64,000 nucleotides of DNA from positions 78,770 through 142,769 of the forward strand of contig NMRB01001284.1 of assembly GCA_002633025.1 (NCBI GenBank), read 5' to 3'. The first letter of the stretch is position 1, and the number at the start of each line of letters is the position of its first letter. The notes under the pieces were generated by a model. That model saw only the letters and a program-made list of their open reading frames with translations. It searched no databases and was not told the origin of the DNA. Origin of the DNA: Notospermus geniculatus. Lineage: Eukaryota; Nemertea; Pilidiophora; Heteronemertea; Lineidae. A program made the translations under genes and the position numbers. This document shows, piece by piece, positions 21,643-31,870 of this stretch.

Positions 21643-22185
21643 AGCAATATGACAATAATCTGCATCATATACAATAAGATCTAGGCTAGCACAATTCACG
21701 CATTCCTGGAGCAGGGTGACTGATTCCAGACTCCATGCTTCATTCTCTGCTGACCATGATTCCAAATTCAAGCAGAGTGACAGATGTCGGTCAGTATTGT
21801 ACGTCCGTCATGTGGTAGCAACATCATCTCACTTGACGTGATGACAATCTGAAGAGTCTGGGAAATCATCCAAGGCCTTGGAAATCATCCAAGTTCTCAT
21901 CAACCAAATGACGTCACACCTTTTGGACGTCACAGATTCACCGTCATCACCATTGGCAGTCATCCAAAATTTGGACCACATGCGACGTCAGCATCACTTG
22001 ACGTAATGACGTCAAATTGTGCTCATCTCACTGACTCGGCATTATTGCACTCATTTTTGTCCTGACTCAGGCAAAATTGGTCGCCCGACACCACTCAACA
22101 TTGTAAAATTTTGTGACATTTTGGACATGTAAAATAATATGACAATAATCTGCATCATATACAATAACATCTAGCCTATGCCTAG
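21626..22185 (+). pseudogene. Collapsed second copy of the ATPase unit (R2 plus gene end)
   Basis: After the true gene end (21626-21687) comes R2 (21691-22109), a copy of the promoter region. A second copy of the last codons and 3' flank (GACATTTTGGACATG...) then follows at about 22116-22185. The order end-R2-end is what remains if a tandem duplicate lost its whole gene body between promoter and last codons. Confidence 0.8.
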
Positions 22186-22469
22186 ATTTCACACTCGTTG
22201 ATCAGCCAGTAATTTCACTCGTAAATGGACTTTTAGGTCATGTAAAGTGACGACCTGGAAAATAAGCGTCACAAATGTATCTATGTTATTTGGAGAAGCT
22301 ACCGGTATATCATAATGTGATTGATACTTCACATAATGAAATAATAATACCACATTTTGAACATTACATGTCTGCATTTTTACCTTTATAACCAAAGAAG
22401 ATTGCAACCATGGTTACGCAACCGCAACTATGACGTCATTCTACGCACATCAACCCAACTGTGACGAAA
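22186..22469. other. Gene-free stretch, nothing recognised
   Basis: AT-rich sequence right of the collapsed copy. I looked here for an inverted-repeat partner of the region left of the Merlin gene and did not see one. Confidence 0.4.
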
Positions 22470-22690
22470 TTACAAATTACAAATTACAAATGTTTATTGT
22501 TACCAGTAGATATTACATCTAAACGGTTGAAAAGTACAATAAACTTTGGGATAGAAATAAGAGAAGAGAAGAGGAGGATAAACAGGAAGGGATCTGTCTA
22601 AGGAATGTACCCTTACTGCTAGTAGGAAGGAAACACACCACAACTCGGCGTTCCGATACAAGTAGGCCCTTTTGGCTTTTTGGCGGTAAT
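22470..22690 (-). mobile_element. LINE 3' end with short-repeat tail
   Basis: Read on the minus strand, the segment ends with AATAAA followed by tandem ATTTGTA units (the plus strand shows AAATTAC repeats at 22470-22490). An AATAAA signal plus a microsatellite-like tail is typical of CR1/L2-type LINE 3' ends. No coding part is preserved. Confidence 0.5.
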
Positions 22691-22925
22691 GCCGATGTGC
22701 CGACGGTGCCGATGTGCCGACGGTGCCGGCGCTGCCGATGTGCCGACGGTGCCGGCGCTGCCGATCACATGATCTGCCAACGGTGCCGACGCCGCCGATC
22801 TGCCGACGGTGCCGACGCTGCCGATGTGCCAACGGTGACGGCACTGCCGCCGATGTGCCGGCACTGCCGATGTGCCGACACTGCCGATGTGCCGACACTG
22901 CCGATGTGCCGACACTGCCGATGCA
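22690..22925. repeat. GC-rich minisatellite (GCCGATGTGCCGACACT)
   Basis: Alternating 8- and 9-bp words GCCGATGT and GCCGACACT/GCCGACGGT build 17-bp units. They are regular at 22860-22922 and degenerate before that. The overlapping open frames (Cys/Arg- or Gly/Thr-rich) are artefacts. Confidence 0.9.
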
Positions 22926-23199
22926 CCCACGCAGCCCACAAGCGGAACTACTTGTCCCAGTAATCCGTAACAATCATGACAACGGAAGCACATGTCATTG
23001 CTCATTAATCTCCTCATGCCGCGCATTAATACCATAATGTAATCAGGTCACCGTCGCGGACTACTTGGCCGTATATTGGAGTTGGGCCAGTTTACTTACT
23101 GAGGAATCATGTCCTTACACACCAGCTCTGTCCCATATCGATAAATGAGTACATGAAGGGTCGTTTGTTGCGAGATGAAAACTTTTTTTGCGCATCGGT

Positions 23200-23487
23200 G
23201 AAATGGCCGAAAACAGGTCGTCATATCCGGTGTGGTATTCGCACATGGTGCGTTCTATGATCATGCCTGCGAATTTGAGGTGAATATTAGGCGATTTGGG
23301 GTCGAATAATGACGTCTGTCACAAAATTCGCACCGCCAGACAGGGCTGTGCGAATATTTGCGGAGGGCGAATTTGAGGCGAAGTTAGCCGTGCGATTTTT
23401 ATACAAATTCGCAACAATTTCGGACAGGTTAAATTCGCCCAGAATTCGCATGGCGAGAATGTGTGCGAAATTTGGACAAGGTCCCTT
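23200..23487. repeat. GCGAAT-rich interspersed repeat, copy 2
   Basis: Reverse-complement relative of 16496-16860, ending at the shared terminus (CGAAATTTGGACAAGGTCCC). It truncates the LINE fragment that starts at 23489. Left boundary approximate. Confidence 0.55.
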
Positions 23488-23488
23488 A

Positions 23489-23678
23489 ATTGCAGAGGAA
23501 ATAAAAATTACAACGGCCCTAATGGCACTTTTACACTCTACTGGTGTGATGGAGTTATCACCGTGAAGGAGAAACTGCAGCTTATCGTCCTGCCTTGAAG
23601 TGTTCAAATAACATCTGTAAAAACTTGGCAGCAACCTGAGATGTGCAAAAAGATCATTTCGGACACAATCTACACGAG
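23489..23678 (-). pseudogene. LINE reverse-transcriptase ORF, extreme C-terminus
   Basis: Minus-strand frame with VDCVRNDLFAHLRLLPSFY and a DKLQFLLHGDNSITPVE...FISSA ending, the usual pattern after the C-terminal zinc motif of CR1/L2-group ORF2 proteins. It continues the fragment at 24770-24965; a foldback element inserted between them. Cut at 23489 by the GCGAAT repeat. Confidence 0.75.
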
Positions 23679-24769
23679 TATGGCAAGCGGTTTGTCCAGT
23701 TTTGTCGACAAAATCACAGTTTTTGACTCAAAAACATAGATTTTGTTCTCCGAACTACCATTTTGTGTTCAAAATTATAGATTCTATCAAAATATAAGTT
23801 ATAACCCCATTTTATAACAAAATCTATGATTTTGTATCGCATCTACCATTTTAGCTTCAAAATCCTAGTTTTTGACAAAATGATGGTTGTAACCCCCATT
23901 TTAGCTCAAAAACCTAGATTTTATCTCAAAATCCTAGTTTTTGACTTCAAAATCTATGATTTTGAAGCAGTCCACTTGATTCAAAATCCTATATTTTGAA
24001 CCGGTAACTATGGTTTTGACACGTAACTATGGTTTTATAAAATGTACGTAAAATGTATGTGAACAGTACACACCTGGAATCGAGGTTCTGCATAGCAACA
24101 GTAACTATGATTTTTAGCTACGCCCTAAAAGCATGGAAAAGTATCAAAATACCAGATACAACCGCTATTTTGACAAAATCTATGATTTTAAGGCTAAAAT
24201 AGTAGTTACCGACAAAATCTAGGTTTTTGAGCTAAAATGTAACCATCATTTTGTCAAAAACTAGGATTTTGAAGCTAAAATGGTAGATGCGATACAAAAT
24301 CATAGATTTTGTTATAAAATGGGGGTTATAACTTATATTTTGATAAAATCTATGATTTTGAAGACAAAACAGGCGCGGATCCAGAGGGGGGGGGGGTTAG
24401 GGGGTCGTGACCCCCCTCTGCTCGCCACCACCAATTGTTTTTTTCTTCAATAATTTGCGACAATCAGCAAAAAACGCAAGAATAAAGCTTCTGCTTTGAT
24501 ACTGAGATGGCCTTCTAGATTTCACAATTTTCTGGGGGAGGCCCCCCAGACCCCTCATCGGCGCGGGTATCTTCGGTGCCCGCCTGCAACGACGCCCTCG
24601 GCGGCCCTGACCCCCCTCTGCCAAAAATCCTGGATCCGCGCCTGCAAAATGGTAGTTCGGAGAACAAAATCTATGTTTTTGAGTCAAAAACTATGATTTT
24701 GTCGACAAAACATAGGTTTTTGATTCAAAATCATAGATTTTGTATAAAGCGGACAAACCGCTTGCCATA
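23679..24769. mobile_element. Foldback element, TATGGCAAGCGG family, copy 1
   Basis: A 1.1-kb element with ends TATGGCAAGCGGTTTGTCC, flanked by a perfect 6-bp duplication CACGAG (23673-23678 and 24770-24775). The two halves pair along almost the full length. The interior is built from variants of one quasi-palindromic word, CAAAATCTATGATTTTG, every 20-30 bp. It carries a nested MITE at 24370-24644. The insertion split a LINE RT remnant, which gives an independent check of the ends. No coding content. Confidence 0.9.
24370..24644. mobile_element. MITE with CAGGCGCGGATCCAG ends, nested
   Basis: The ends CAGGCGCGGATCCAG and CTGGATCCGCGCCTG are perfect inverted repeats, flanked by CAAAA at 24365-24369 and 24645-24649. 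The other arm of the host foldback shows the site with a single CAAAA. The interior has G/C runs and the phrase TTTTCTGGGGGAGGCCCCCC, shared with 40855-41035. Such ends are common in hAT-type MITEs; a 5-bp duplication would be short for most of them. Confidence 0.8.
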
Positions 24770-24965
24770 CACGAGGGCAGGTAAAGAAAGGTGTTTTGTA
24801 GTCTGCGACCTATGTCCACAGGCACACGAGGGATTGAGCACCGACGCGAAGCGGTGAGCAAAGAGGTGGGCTTTCAAAAGGAGATCACATTTTAACTTAT
24901 TTAAGAGAATTTCTTCAGTCCTGGACAGTTTAAGGTTGGAAGTTATCAGGAATATTATTGTGTCC
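24770..24965 (-). pseudogene. LINE reverse-transcriptase ORF, C-terminal zinc motif
   Basis: Minus-strand sequence contains LKCDLLLKAHLFAHRF...CACGHRSQTTKHL, the Cys/His motif and preceding helix of CR1/L2-type ORF2 C-termini. A one-base indel within the TTKH(F)FTCP segment shifts the frame before the split. It joins to 23678-23489 once the foldback and one CACGAG are removed. Confidence 0.75.
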
Positions 24966-24975
24966 AAATTGATTG

Positions 24976-26269
24976 GGAACTTACATTGCTTAACAGAGGG
25001 AATTAGTCGCGGCAGTCAAAAACGTCTTCATAGGCTGGCTGCACGATCAAAAGAATCCTACGCATTATGTAAGATGTAGGCTCGCAACATGGGTTACGGT
25101 AGAGCTTGGTGGGCAATAGTGAGGTTGAGAACCGCCTACTTATCCTTATCCCGATCATGAAACAGACTGATTAAACCAAATACGTCATCAATTTTGTGGT
25201 TGAATGAATTTTCGATACGTTGAGCTACATTTCCCACAATAGATAAGTTCGTGAATACGGCGCTAAGTAGAAACCGCTTACAATAAACCTATCCTGATCG
25301 ACCTTTTTACGTAATAGGCCTACGTCGCCAGTATGTGTGTAGATTGCTGACGTAACCCACTTGCATTCGATTCGGGCACTCACAGAGAATGCAACGAGTT
25401 AAGCAGTTACGTTCGGTCTGTCAGCACAAAAACACTGATTTCTCCAATTTTATATTTACAAAACAGAGTGAAAAGTGTATCGACGCCTTCCCAAAACTTT
25501 AGACCCCTAAAAAGGAGAGGTCGAATTCCCCAACGTTGTTGGGTATTGCAAAAACTGCATTTTATTTCTGTCAAATCCATTTATAACTGCTTGTTAAGTA
25601 TAGGTCGTGACGCATTCTGATCACCCACTGTACACCGCGACCCCTGGTAGCAGTATTGCGTACCAGGGTCCCACATTACACGCATCCCAAAGTGTGAACC
25701 AATCAGATAAAAGTAGGTCGACGAAACGTTTTGTGCACGCACCCATGAAATACTTCAATCCCATTTGGCGTGTATTGGAATTTACTATCTTCCGCAGAAA
25801 TAGTCCGGACCTGGTGGCAGAGTCAGTAAGGTGAAACCGCCTGACCTCTCCGTAGGAGATTGTGTTTTTATCCCCTGTAAGACTCCCGACCATCCCTGTA
25901 TTTAGCCCAATCAGTGGTCGTCTTTTATCTAGATTTACGTATCCGCATCCGTATACGTTGTGCTTCCTCAAATGAATTAAAGATCCGTCAGAACGCAAAC
26001 GTATCGGGATACGTATACATTTCGGTTTAAGGATAAGCTCTCTATTAAAAGCAGCCCTATCGTACGTAACACATGTGGGCCTCAAAAATATGGGCCTGAA
26101 GACGGTATTCGCGAGGAATCCCTGCATTGTTAAGGTAAACTAAGATTTCTTGTTAAATATTTTCAGTAGACATTATTTGGTACTTGCATCTACATCATAC
26201 TCTATTTCTTGCGAATGCTATAATCTCTGAGCGGTTTTTGATTTTTAATTTTTTGGCTTATTTTGTCCA
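24976..26269. other. Gene-free stretch, nothing firmly recognised
   Basis: A 168-codon minus-strand frame at 25621-26127 has no recognisable motif. The phrase GAGGTTGAGAACCGCC...CTTATCC resembles the palindrome arm at 6876. I cannot support a gene. Confidence 0.4.
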
Positions 26270-26745
26270 AACGGGTGCAAAACGTTTTCAAAAAAGACGT
26301 TTCAACCCGAATGTAAAATATATTAAGACGGGTGAAAAACATCTATTTTTGATCAGCAGGACAGATACGATGGGAAGAATTACGTCGCAATCTTGAACGG
26401 CGGTTTTCCAACCAGAAAAATGTAGGTTTACAGGGATCATGCAAAGATAAGCAATGTAGAGTACAAATTGAAACAAGACGAGGACAACTGTGTAGATCTT
26501 CGCTCATTTCATTGTGCACCAAATTGCTGCTCGGGATGGGAAGCTGACAGATGAGACTGCATGTCCGCTGCTTTCACCAAAACAGACTATAGAGAGCAAC
26601 AGAACAGTATGAATGCAATACGCTGGATGGAGACGGCTGACTCGCAAGGAGCGAAACTTTAGCATATTTCGTTTCGTATCTTCACATACTCCACGACAGC
26701 GTTGAAATTTTTTGATAATTGGACGAAATGTTAACACTGCCATTA
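26270..26745 (-). pseudogene. GPCR pseudogene related to the gene at 27741-28736
   Basis: Minus-strand fragments match the intact receptor from late TM3 to past TM4. The phrase IWCTMK corresponds to NWCTMK, and TVVLVLFQFVLYIAYLCMIP corresponds to TM4 (TAILVVFQFAFYSTHLRMLP). Several frameshifts and a stop separate the pieces, and the TM3 DRL region is lost. A tandem relic of the receptor gene, about 1 kb downstream in transcription direction. Confidence 0.75.
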
Positions 26746-26934
26746 TGCCACCGCGCTCCCCACTCCTGTGCGCTTGTTCACCTATCTACAACAGATGTAT
26801 ATTGTAAGCGTAGAAAACGACGTCATGGGTAACCGCTTTACAAACAGAATTTCTACTGTTCGCTCCGTGCGCGCACTACTTTTCAAGATGGAAACCTAGC
26901 GTCGATACTAAATTTAGTGGTGATATCCTTGCCC

Positions 26935-27627
26935 AGATATCAGTAATAGGGAATTGAGTGGGTCCAGATCGGAGGTTTGGAGGTATAACCAGTTTAAACC
27001 AGTTCGACAAATTCGACCACTTTTGATTGGTTTTAACCCTATCCGACCAGTTTTTGAGCGTTTTTTCGGTTAATCAAACCCGTCTGCTGGTCAATTTGAG
27101 AGTATTTTCATTTCGTCAAACCCAACCAGTTCGACAAATTCGACCACTTTTGATTGGTTTCAGCCATTATGCCGCGCACATCCCTNGAAGATTTCTTAGA
27201 ATCAACATCGGATCACCGAGTCAAGCTAATTTAGAAGAGATTTTGAAATTAGGTGGCGTTGTGGCTGTAAGCAATATGAGTTTAGATTATTTGTATCAGC
27301 AGGGGATTATCCCACATAATATAGTGAAAGCAACTTAAATTTCACTGTAACATTTATTACAAAGTAATAGGGAATTGAGGGATGTGCGCGGCATAATGGC
27401 TGAAACCAATCAAAAGTGGTCGAATTTGTCGAACTGGTTGGGTTTGACGAAATGAAAATACTCTCAAATTGACCAGCAGACGGGTTTGATTAACCGAAAA
27501 AACGCTCAAAAACTGGTCGGATAGGGTTAAAACCAATCAAAAGTGGTCGAATTTGTCGAACTGGTTTAAACTGGTTATACCTCCAAACCTCCGATCTGGA
27601 CCCACTCAATTCCCTATTACTGATATC
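26935..27627. mobile_element. Long palindromic element with ~245-bp arms
   Basis: The arms (26935-27185, 27369-27627) are almost perfect reverse complements, with outer ends GATATCAGTAATAGGGAATT. Each arm carries an internal direct repeat of about 40 bp (CCAGTTCGACAAATTCGACC). The ~180-bp centre is unrelated sequence with a short open frame. One N at 27186 sits at the arm/centre junction, so the assembly may be imperfect. It lies between the GPCR pseudogene and the 3' end of the intact GPCR gene. Confidence 0.8.
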
Positions 27628-27740
27628 ACCACCTAGCGACAAGTTTGGTATCGCCATACCTTGTCATCCTCAGTGGCTGACAGGAATGATGACGTTGAAT
27701 CAAACACCTTTTCACCACCGGATTACCTGAGTACCTGTTA

Positions 27741-28736
27741 TTACTTCAATCGAAAACATCTCCAGAAAAGCGACTTCAGATCTTTTCTGAAGTACCTGCT
27801 ACCGAAAAAATACAAAAAGAAGTTGACTGCCTGATTACACTGCGCCGGTACAAACATAATTACGAAAGAGAGGTACCTAACATCTGGCCTTGAGAGAGCT
27901 AACTCTGGTAAAATGAACTTCCAAACCAGAGCTTCACAAAAGTAAGGGAGGAGAAGTACGGTTAAGCATGTTGCAACTAGTATCAGCATAACGGTCATGC
28001 TGGCACCGCGAGACTTACTTTGTGACCTCCCCTCCTGTGTTGCCTGAGTGATTTTCTTCATTGTTTTCGAATGGCGCCTGTGGCTGACAGAAATGACGAT
28101 ATTCAGTATACAAACAGAAATGATTGGTATCGGCTGGTTGATTATTTCTTCCACCAGGAAAAATATACTCGAGAATTCCCGGTGTTCGCAACTGACATGG
28201 ACACCGTTAGGTCCCGGATGGTAAATAGGGAGCATGCGTAGATGAGTGCTGTAGAATGCAAACTGGAACACGACGAGGATTGCTGTGGAAATGCGCGCTC
28301 TTTTCATTGTGCACCAATTCGCCGCTTGCAGCGGAAACCTTACCGCGATGAGTCTGTCTACTGCGATTGTCAAAACTGTCCATACAGAACAACCGAAAAA
28401 TACGTAAGCAAAATAGTAGAAAGAAATACAAAACATAGCGCCCAGTGACTGAACGTGTTGACTTTCGGCAAACATGTATGGTTGCGAATATGCCGTTATT
28501 AACAGCAAGGTGTCGAATATGGATAGATTTCTTAAATAAAAACTCATGACGTTCTTCCGGTTGTGCGGCGTGCACATGACTAGTGCAGCCAATGTATTTC
28601 CAGTGATACCTATAATAAGAATAGTAGTTGAGCTGTAGAACTGAATCTTTATTGCGAGTTGATTGTAATCGTAGCCTGCGATGCCCCGTGTTGAAACGAT
28701 GGAATCTGGTTGAATGTTCACGTAACTAGAATTCAT
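27741..28736 (-). CDS. Rhodopsin-class (class A) G-protein-coupled receptor
   Basis: A single-exon frame of 331 residues with seven hydrophobic segments. Class A landmarks: GN (N47) in TM1, LSIFD (D75) in TM2, the disulphide pair C103 and C183, DRL at 127-129 in place of DRY, and NFFLY (305-309) in place of NPxxY, followed by a basic amphipathic helix. A potential N-glycosylation site (N2) lies at the short N-terminus. Length and layout resemble peptide receptors of the FMRFamide/TRH/GPR139 type. Loop 3 is short and basic. No stop or frameshift; the ATG is preceded by in-frame stops. The ligand cannot be inferred. A degraded relative lies at 26270-26745. Confidence 0.9.
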   Translation of the reverse strand: MNSSYVNIQPDSIVSTRGIAGYDYNQLAIKIQFYSSTTILIIGITGNTLAALVMCTPHNRKNVMSFYLRNLSIFDTLLLITAYSQPYMFAESQHVQSLGAMFCISFYYFAYVFFGCSVWTVLTIAVDRLIAVRFPLQAANWCTMKRARISTAILVVFQFAFYSTHLRMLPIYHPGPNGVHVSCEHREFSSIFFLVEEIINQPIPIISVCILNIVISVSHRRHSKTMKKITQATQEGRSQSKSRGASMTVMLILVATCLTVLLLPYFCEALVWKFILPELALSRPDVRYLSFVIMFVPAQCNQAVNFFLYFFGSRYFRKDLKSLFWRCFRLK

Positions 28737-29304
28737 GATTGGTTAATAGTGTTCGGTTACGAAATAACACTGCGCAGTTATGCATGAAGCGAACCTACTT
28801 TCAAAAACTTTCTTCGTTCTGTTCGCGTATGATCAATCAAATATCCTCCTTCTTCCATGTAGTCCTGAATAATTGCTTCGGAATTCCTTTCAAGATTTAT
28901 TGAAGTATCAACAGCGTGGTGGTCCTGACAATGAATGTCGAAGTTGTAATGATCAAATGAGGGGCAAGTATCTTTCTTAGTTATTCGCAATATAAAGATC
29001 GACTAGTATCAAGATAAAAACGAAACGGACACATATAGGCCTACTATTCATTTGTTGAATAAAGAAGAAAGAGACAAAAACAGAACGCATTGAGTTATTT
29101 TGCAGACGTCGGCCACGAAGGTTGTTCCTTTAACCCAAAATGCTGAGCAATACTTCTTGCATGATTTCAAAGAAATCGGCGAAACTTTCCTGTATCATTC
29201 GATATGATTGGAATTCCAAAAGAAAATCTTTGTTTTTTTACCTGCATCAAATACAATAATTAGTCTGGTAACCGGAATGAAACTGGGGAATCGATATTAC
29301 TTCG
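28737..29304. other. Upstream region of the GPCR gene
   Basis: Probably holds the promoter and 5' untranslated region of the receptor. No TATA box or repeat stands out. A 70-codon frame at 28778-28990 has no motif. Confidence 0.4.
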
Positions 29305-29528
29305 TAGGCCTATGGCAAGCGGTTTGTTCATTTATTCCATAAACTAAGTTTCTGCTCTGGAAACTTAGTTTTTGCGTCCAAAAACTAAGTTTTTGCTGGC
29401 ATAGCTATGGTTTTGCTCTTGGAACTCGTATTTCAACCCCAGAACTGTAGTTCCAAGATCAGATGGACAAAAACTTAGTTTCTACTCGGGAAAAGCTTAG
29501 TTTATGGATGGTACGGTCAGAAACATTG

Positions 29529-29645
29529 GTCCGTATTCTAGAAGCCTCCTTAACTCTAAGGTCCACTTTAAGTTTTTGTATTCCACCCTGCAAACAATAG
29601 CTAAAGGTCAACCTTTGAGTTAAGGAAGCTTCTAGAATACGGCCC
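29529..29645. mobile_element. Palindromic MITE, family copy 2 (CCGTATTCTAGAAG)
   Basis: Same family as 13289-13410 in opposite internal order; inserted in the larger foldback element. Confidence 0.85.
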
Positions 29646-29817
29646 TTAGTTTATGCGGCTAAAAACTTAGTTTCTGAGCAAAAACTAAGTTTCCAATCTG
29701 AAACGTTAGCTCTGCGTCCTCCGGAACTATCATTTTGCCCAAGAACTAACATTCTGGTCCAAAAACCAAGTTTCTGGATGCAAAAACTTAGTTTCTGGGC
29801 AAATACTAAGTTTTTGA

Positions 29818-29990
29818 CTGTAACCTATGTTTTATACCTCGGTTCCATAATCTCACTTGTACACACAGTATACGTATTTTATGATCGGGGACGAGGTACA
29901 AAACACAAGTTACAAGAACTGTTGTTTTATACCTCGTCCCCGATCATACGATACTGTGTGCACAGCTTTGATTATGGAACATAGGTTACG
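29818..29990. repeat. Nested ~170-bp hairpin
   Basis: GTAACCTATGTT at one end pairs with AACATAGGTTAC at the other, and the inner words GATCGGGGACGAGGTA and TACCTCGTCCCCGATC pair in the middle. Probably a separate small insertion. Confidence 0.75.
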
Positions 29991-30696
29991 GTTAGAAACT
30001 TAGTTTTTGCCCAGAAACTAAGTTTTTGCATCCAGAAACTTGGTTTTTGGACCTGAATATTAGTTGGGGAGCATAATGGTAGTTCCGGTGGATGCAGAAC
30101 TAATGTTTCAGATTGGAAACTTAGCTTTTGCTCAGAAACTAAGTTTTTAGTCGCAAGATCTAAGTTGCCAGAGCAAAAGCCTAGTTTATGGAATAAATGA
30201 ACAAACCGCTTGCCATAAGAATCTAGGTTTTGTTCATCTGATGTTGGAACTACAGTTCTTCAACTGAAATACGAGTTCCAAGAGCAAAACCCAAGTTCTG
30301 CGAGCAAAAACTTAGTTTTCAGCGCTGTAAACTAAGTTTCCAGAGCAAAAACTTACTTTTTGGAATAAATGGATAAACCGCTTGCCATATAGGCCTCCAT
30401 GTAGCACAGGATTTCTTCAGAAAGAAATCCTCACAACATTCTCTGTCGCAAATAGATCCACACACATACAATAAACACATCACTTCAGCTTGATCTGCGA
30501 GTCCATAAATGGCCGACCAATGGAAGAAAATTTATCATAAATGTTCCAAATCGAACCAAAAGCTCTTCTGTAGCTAATATTTGAGAAAAACCGACGTTGG
30601 AAATCTGCTTTTTTCGTGGTAGAAGGAAGTAAAGCATCGACCTGGGAAACTTGATTGATTGGAGTTGAGGTGTTTCAAGCGAGGATTTCCTGACTA

Positions 30697-31436
30697 CATA
30701 GTCCATGAGCCAGACAGATTTTGACTACCAATTTAGTGCCCAGATCCAACATGGATTTTTCGTCAGTCTGATGTCTAAGGTGTCTGAAATCACGTGATGG
30801 ACATTTAAATTTAGTAGCTTTATACCCCTAATTAGATTCTTAAAACCGTTCGTTGGAATTCCATTACAATACTTATAAAGACTTATATTACAAATCCAAG
30901 TGTCCATGTACAACTAACTTTTTTCTTGCTGGTTTTAGACCCTATAAATGTATTACAAATAGATAGAAATATGGCACCTCTCATTCAGATAGTTGTATTT
31001 TAAATGCTGTATGACATCGCTGTAACATAGAAACGACATATCTGTCAAATGTTGCCTCAAATCCATCAAAATCCACGGAAACGCCGTTTTTATAACAAAT
31101 GCCAATCAACACGTATTCTAAACAGGCCTATTAGACTGAGAAGTGCCATATTTCTCTCTATTGGTAATACATTTATAGGGTCTAAAACCGGCGAGAAAAA
31201 AGTTAGCTGTACATGGACACTTCAGTTTGTAATACAAGTCTGTATAGGTATCGCAATAGAATTCCAATGAGTGATTTTAAGAATCCTAGTTTGGGGTTTA
31301 AAGCTACTGAATTTAAATGTCCATCACGTGATTTCAGACATCTTAGACATCAGACTGACCAAAAATCCATGTTGGATCTGTTCACTAAATTGGTACTCAA
31401 ACTGCAAAATCTTGGGTCTGGCTCATGGACTAACAT
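30697..31436. repeat. Inverted repeat with ~270-bp arms
   Basis: The arms 30697-30965 and 31163-31436 are about 80% reverse complements (ACATTTAAATT, CACGTGATTTCAGACA and GGGTCTAAAACC words shared) around a ~200-bp centre. No target duplication seen. The open frames on each arm are mirror images and not genes. Confidence 0.7.
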
Positions 31437-31870
31437 AGCCGATTATTCCCAAGAGATTTCCTCCGTTCAGTTTCTCAAACTATATTATAATTGACGGTGG
31501 CACTTTAAGTTCGACCGCCAACTCCTCCATGGTTTCTGATCCATATGGCACCATTTTCACAGGGACAGGGTTCCCACTCTTTTTCAGGATCCTTTTTAAG
31601 TAATTTTTAAGTACTTTTTTGGACAAATTAATGTAGTCAAATTTAAGCACCATTTTCCACCAACAACCGCACCGCCCACAGAAAGCTCCATCAGAGATCG
31701 TGGAGATGTACACATGACAAGGTTCAATGGGCGGCGCCGGCAGGCCGACTTTTCTTCTGCGGAATGTTGAGAATGACATGGGGGTGGTCCTTAAGTGGGT
31801 GCCATTATATTTTTTTACCCCTTCGCGAATAAAATGCATGAAGAAACTTCCAGTGATTTACAATGCCCAC
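31437..31870. other. Gene-free stretch with an unassigned open frame
   Basis: A minus-strand frame of 119 codons at 31480-31839 contains a CGRCGC motif but no recognisable domain. I do not call it a gene. Confidence 0.4.

Larger units (their letters stand above)
29311..30389. mobile_element. Foldback element, TATGGCAAGCGG family, copy 2
   Basis: Starts TATGGCAAGCGGTTTGTTC and ends with the complement at 30389. The perfect 6-bp duplication TAGGCC lies at 29305-29310 and 30390-30395. The interior is made of repeats of the quasi-palindrome AAAACTTAGTTTTTG, unlike copy 1 (AAAATCTATGATTTTG). An extra internal terminus (ACCGCTTGCCATA at 30205-30217) suggests a secondary duplication. Two other palindromes are nested inside. 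No coding content. Confidence 0.9.

Noticed and set aside
22697-22925. CRISPR-like array of regular short repeats
   Set aside because: Units are contiguous with no unique spacers; a minisatellite in an animal genome.
22500-23037. Several Cys/Arg/Gly-rich open frames on both strands
   Set aside because: They are created by the 17-bp GC-rich minisatellite and mirror each other on the two strands.
25621-26127. 168-codon minus-strand frame
   Set aside because: No recognisable motif, no homologous copy in the window, composition like the surrounding non-coding DNA.
31480-31839. 119-codon minus-strand frame with a CGRCGC motif
   Set aside because: One cysteine cluster is not enough; no splice sites or partner exons seen.
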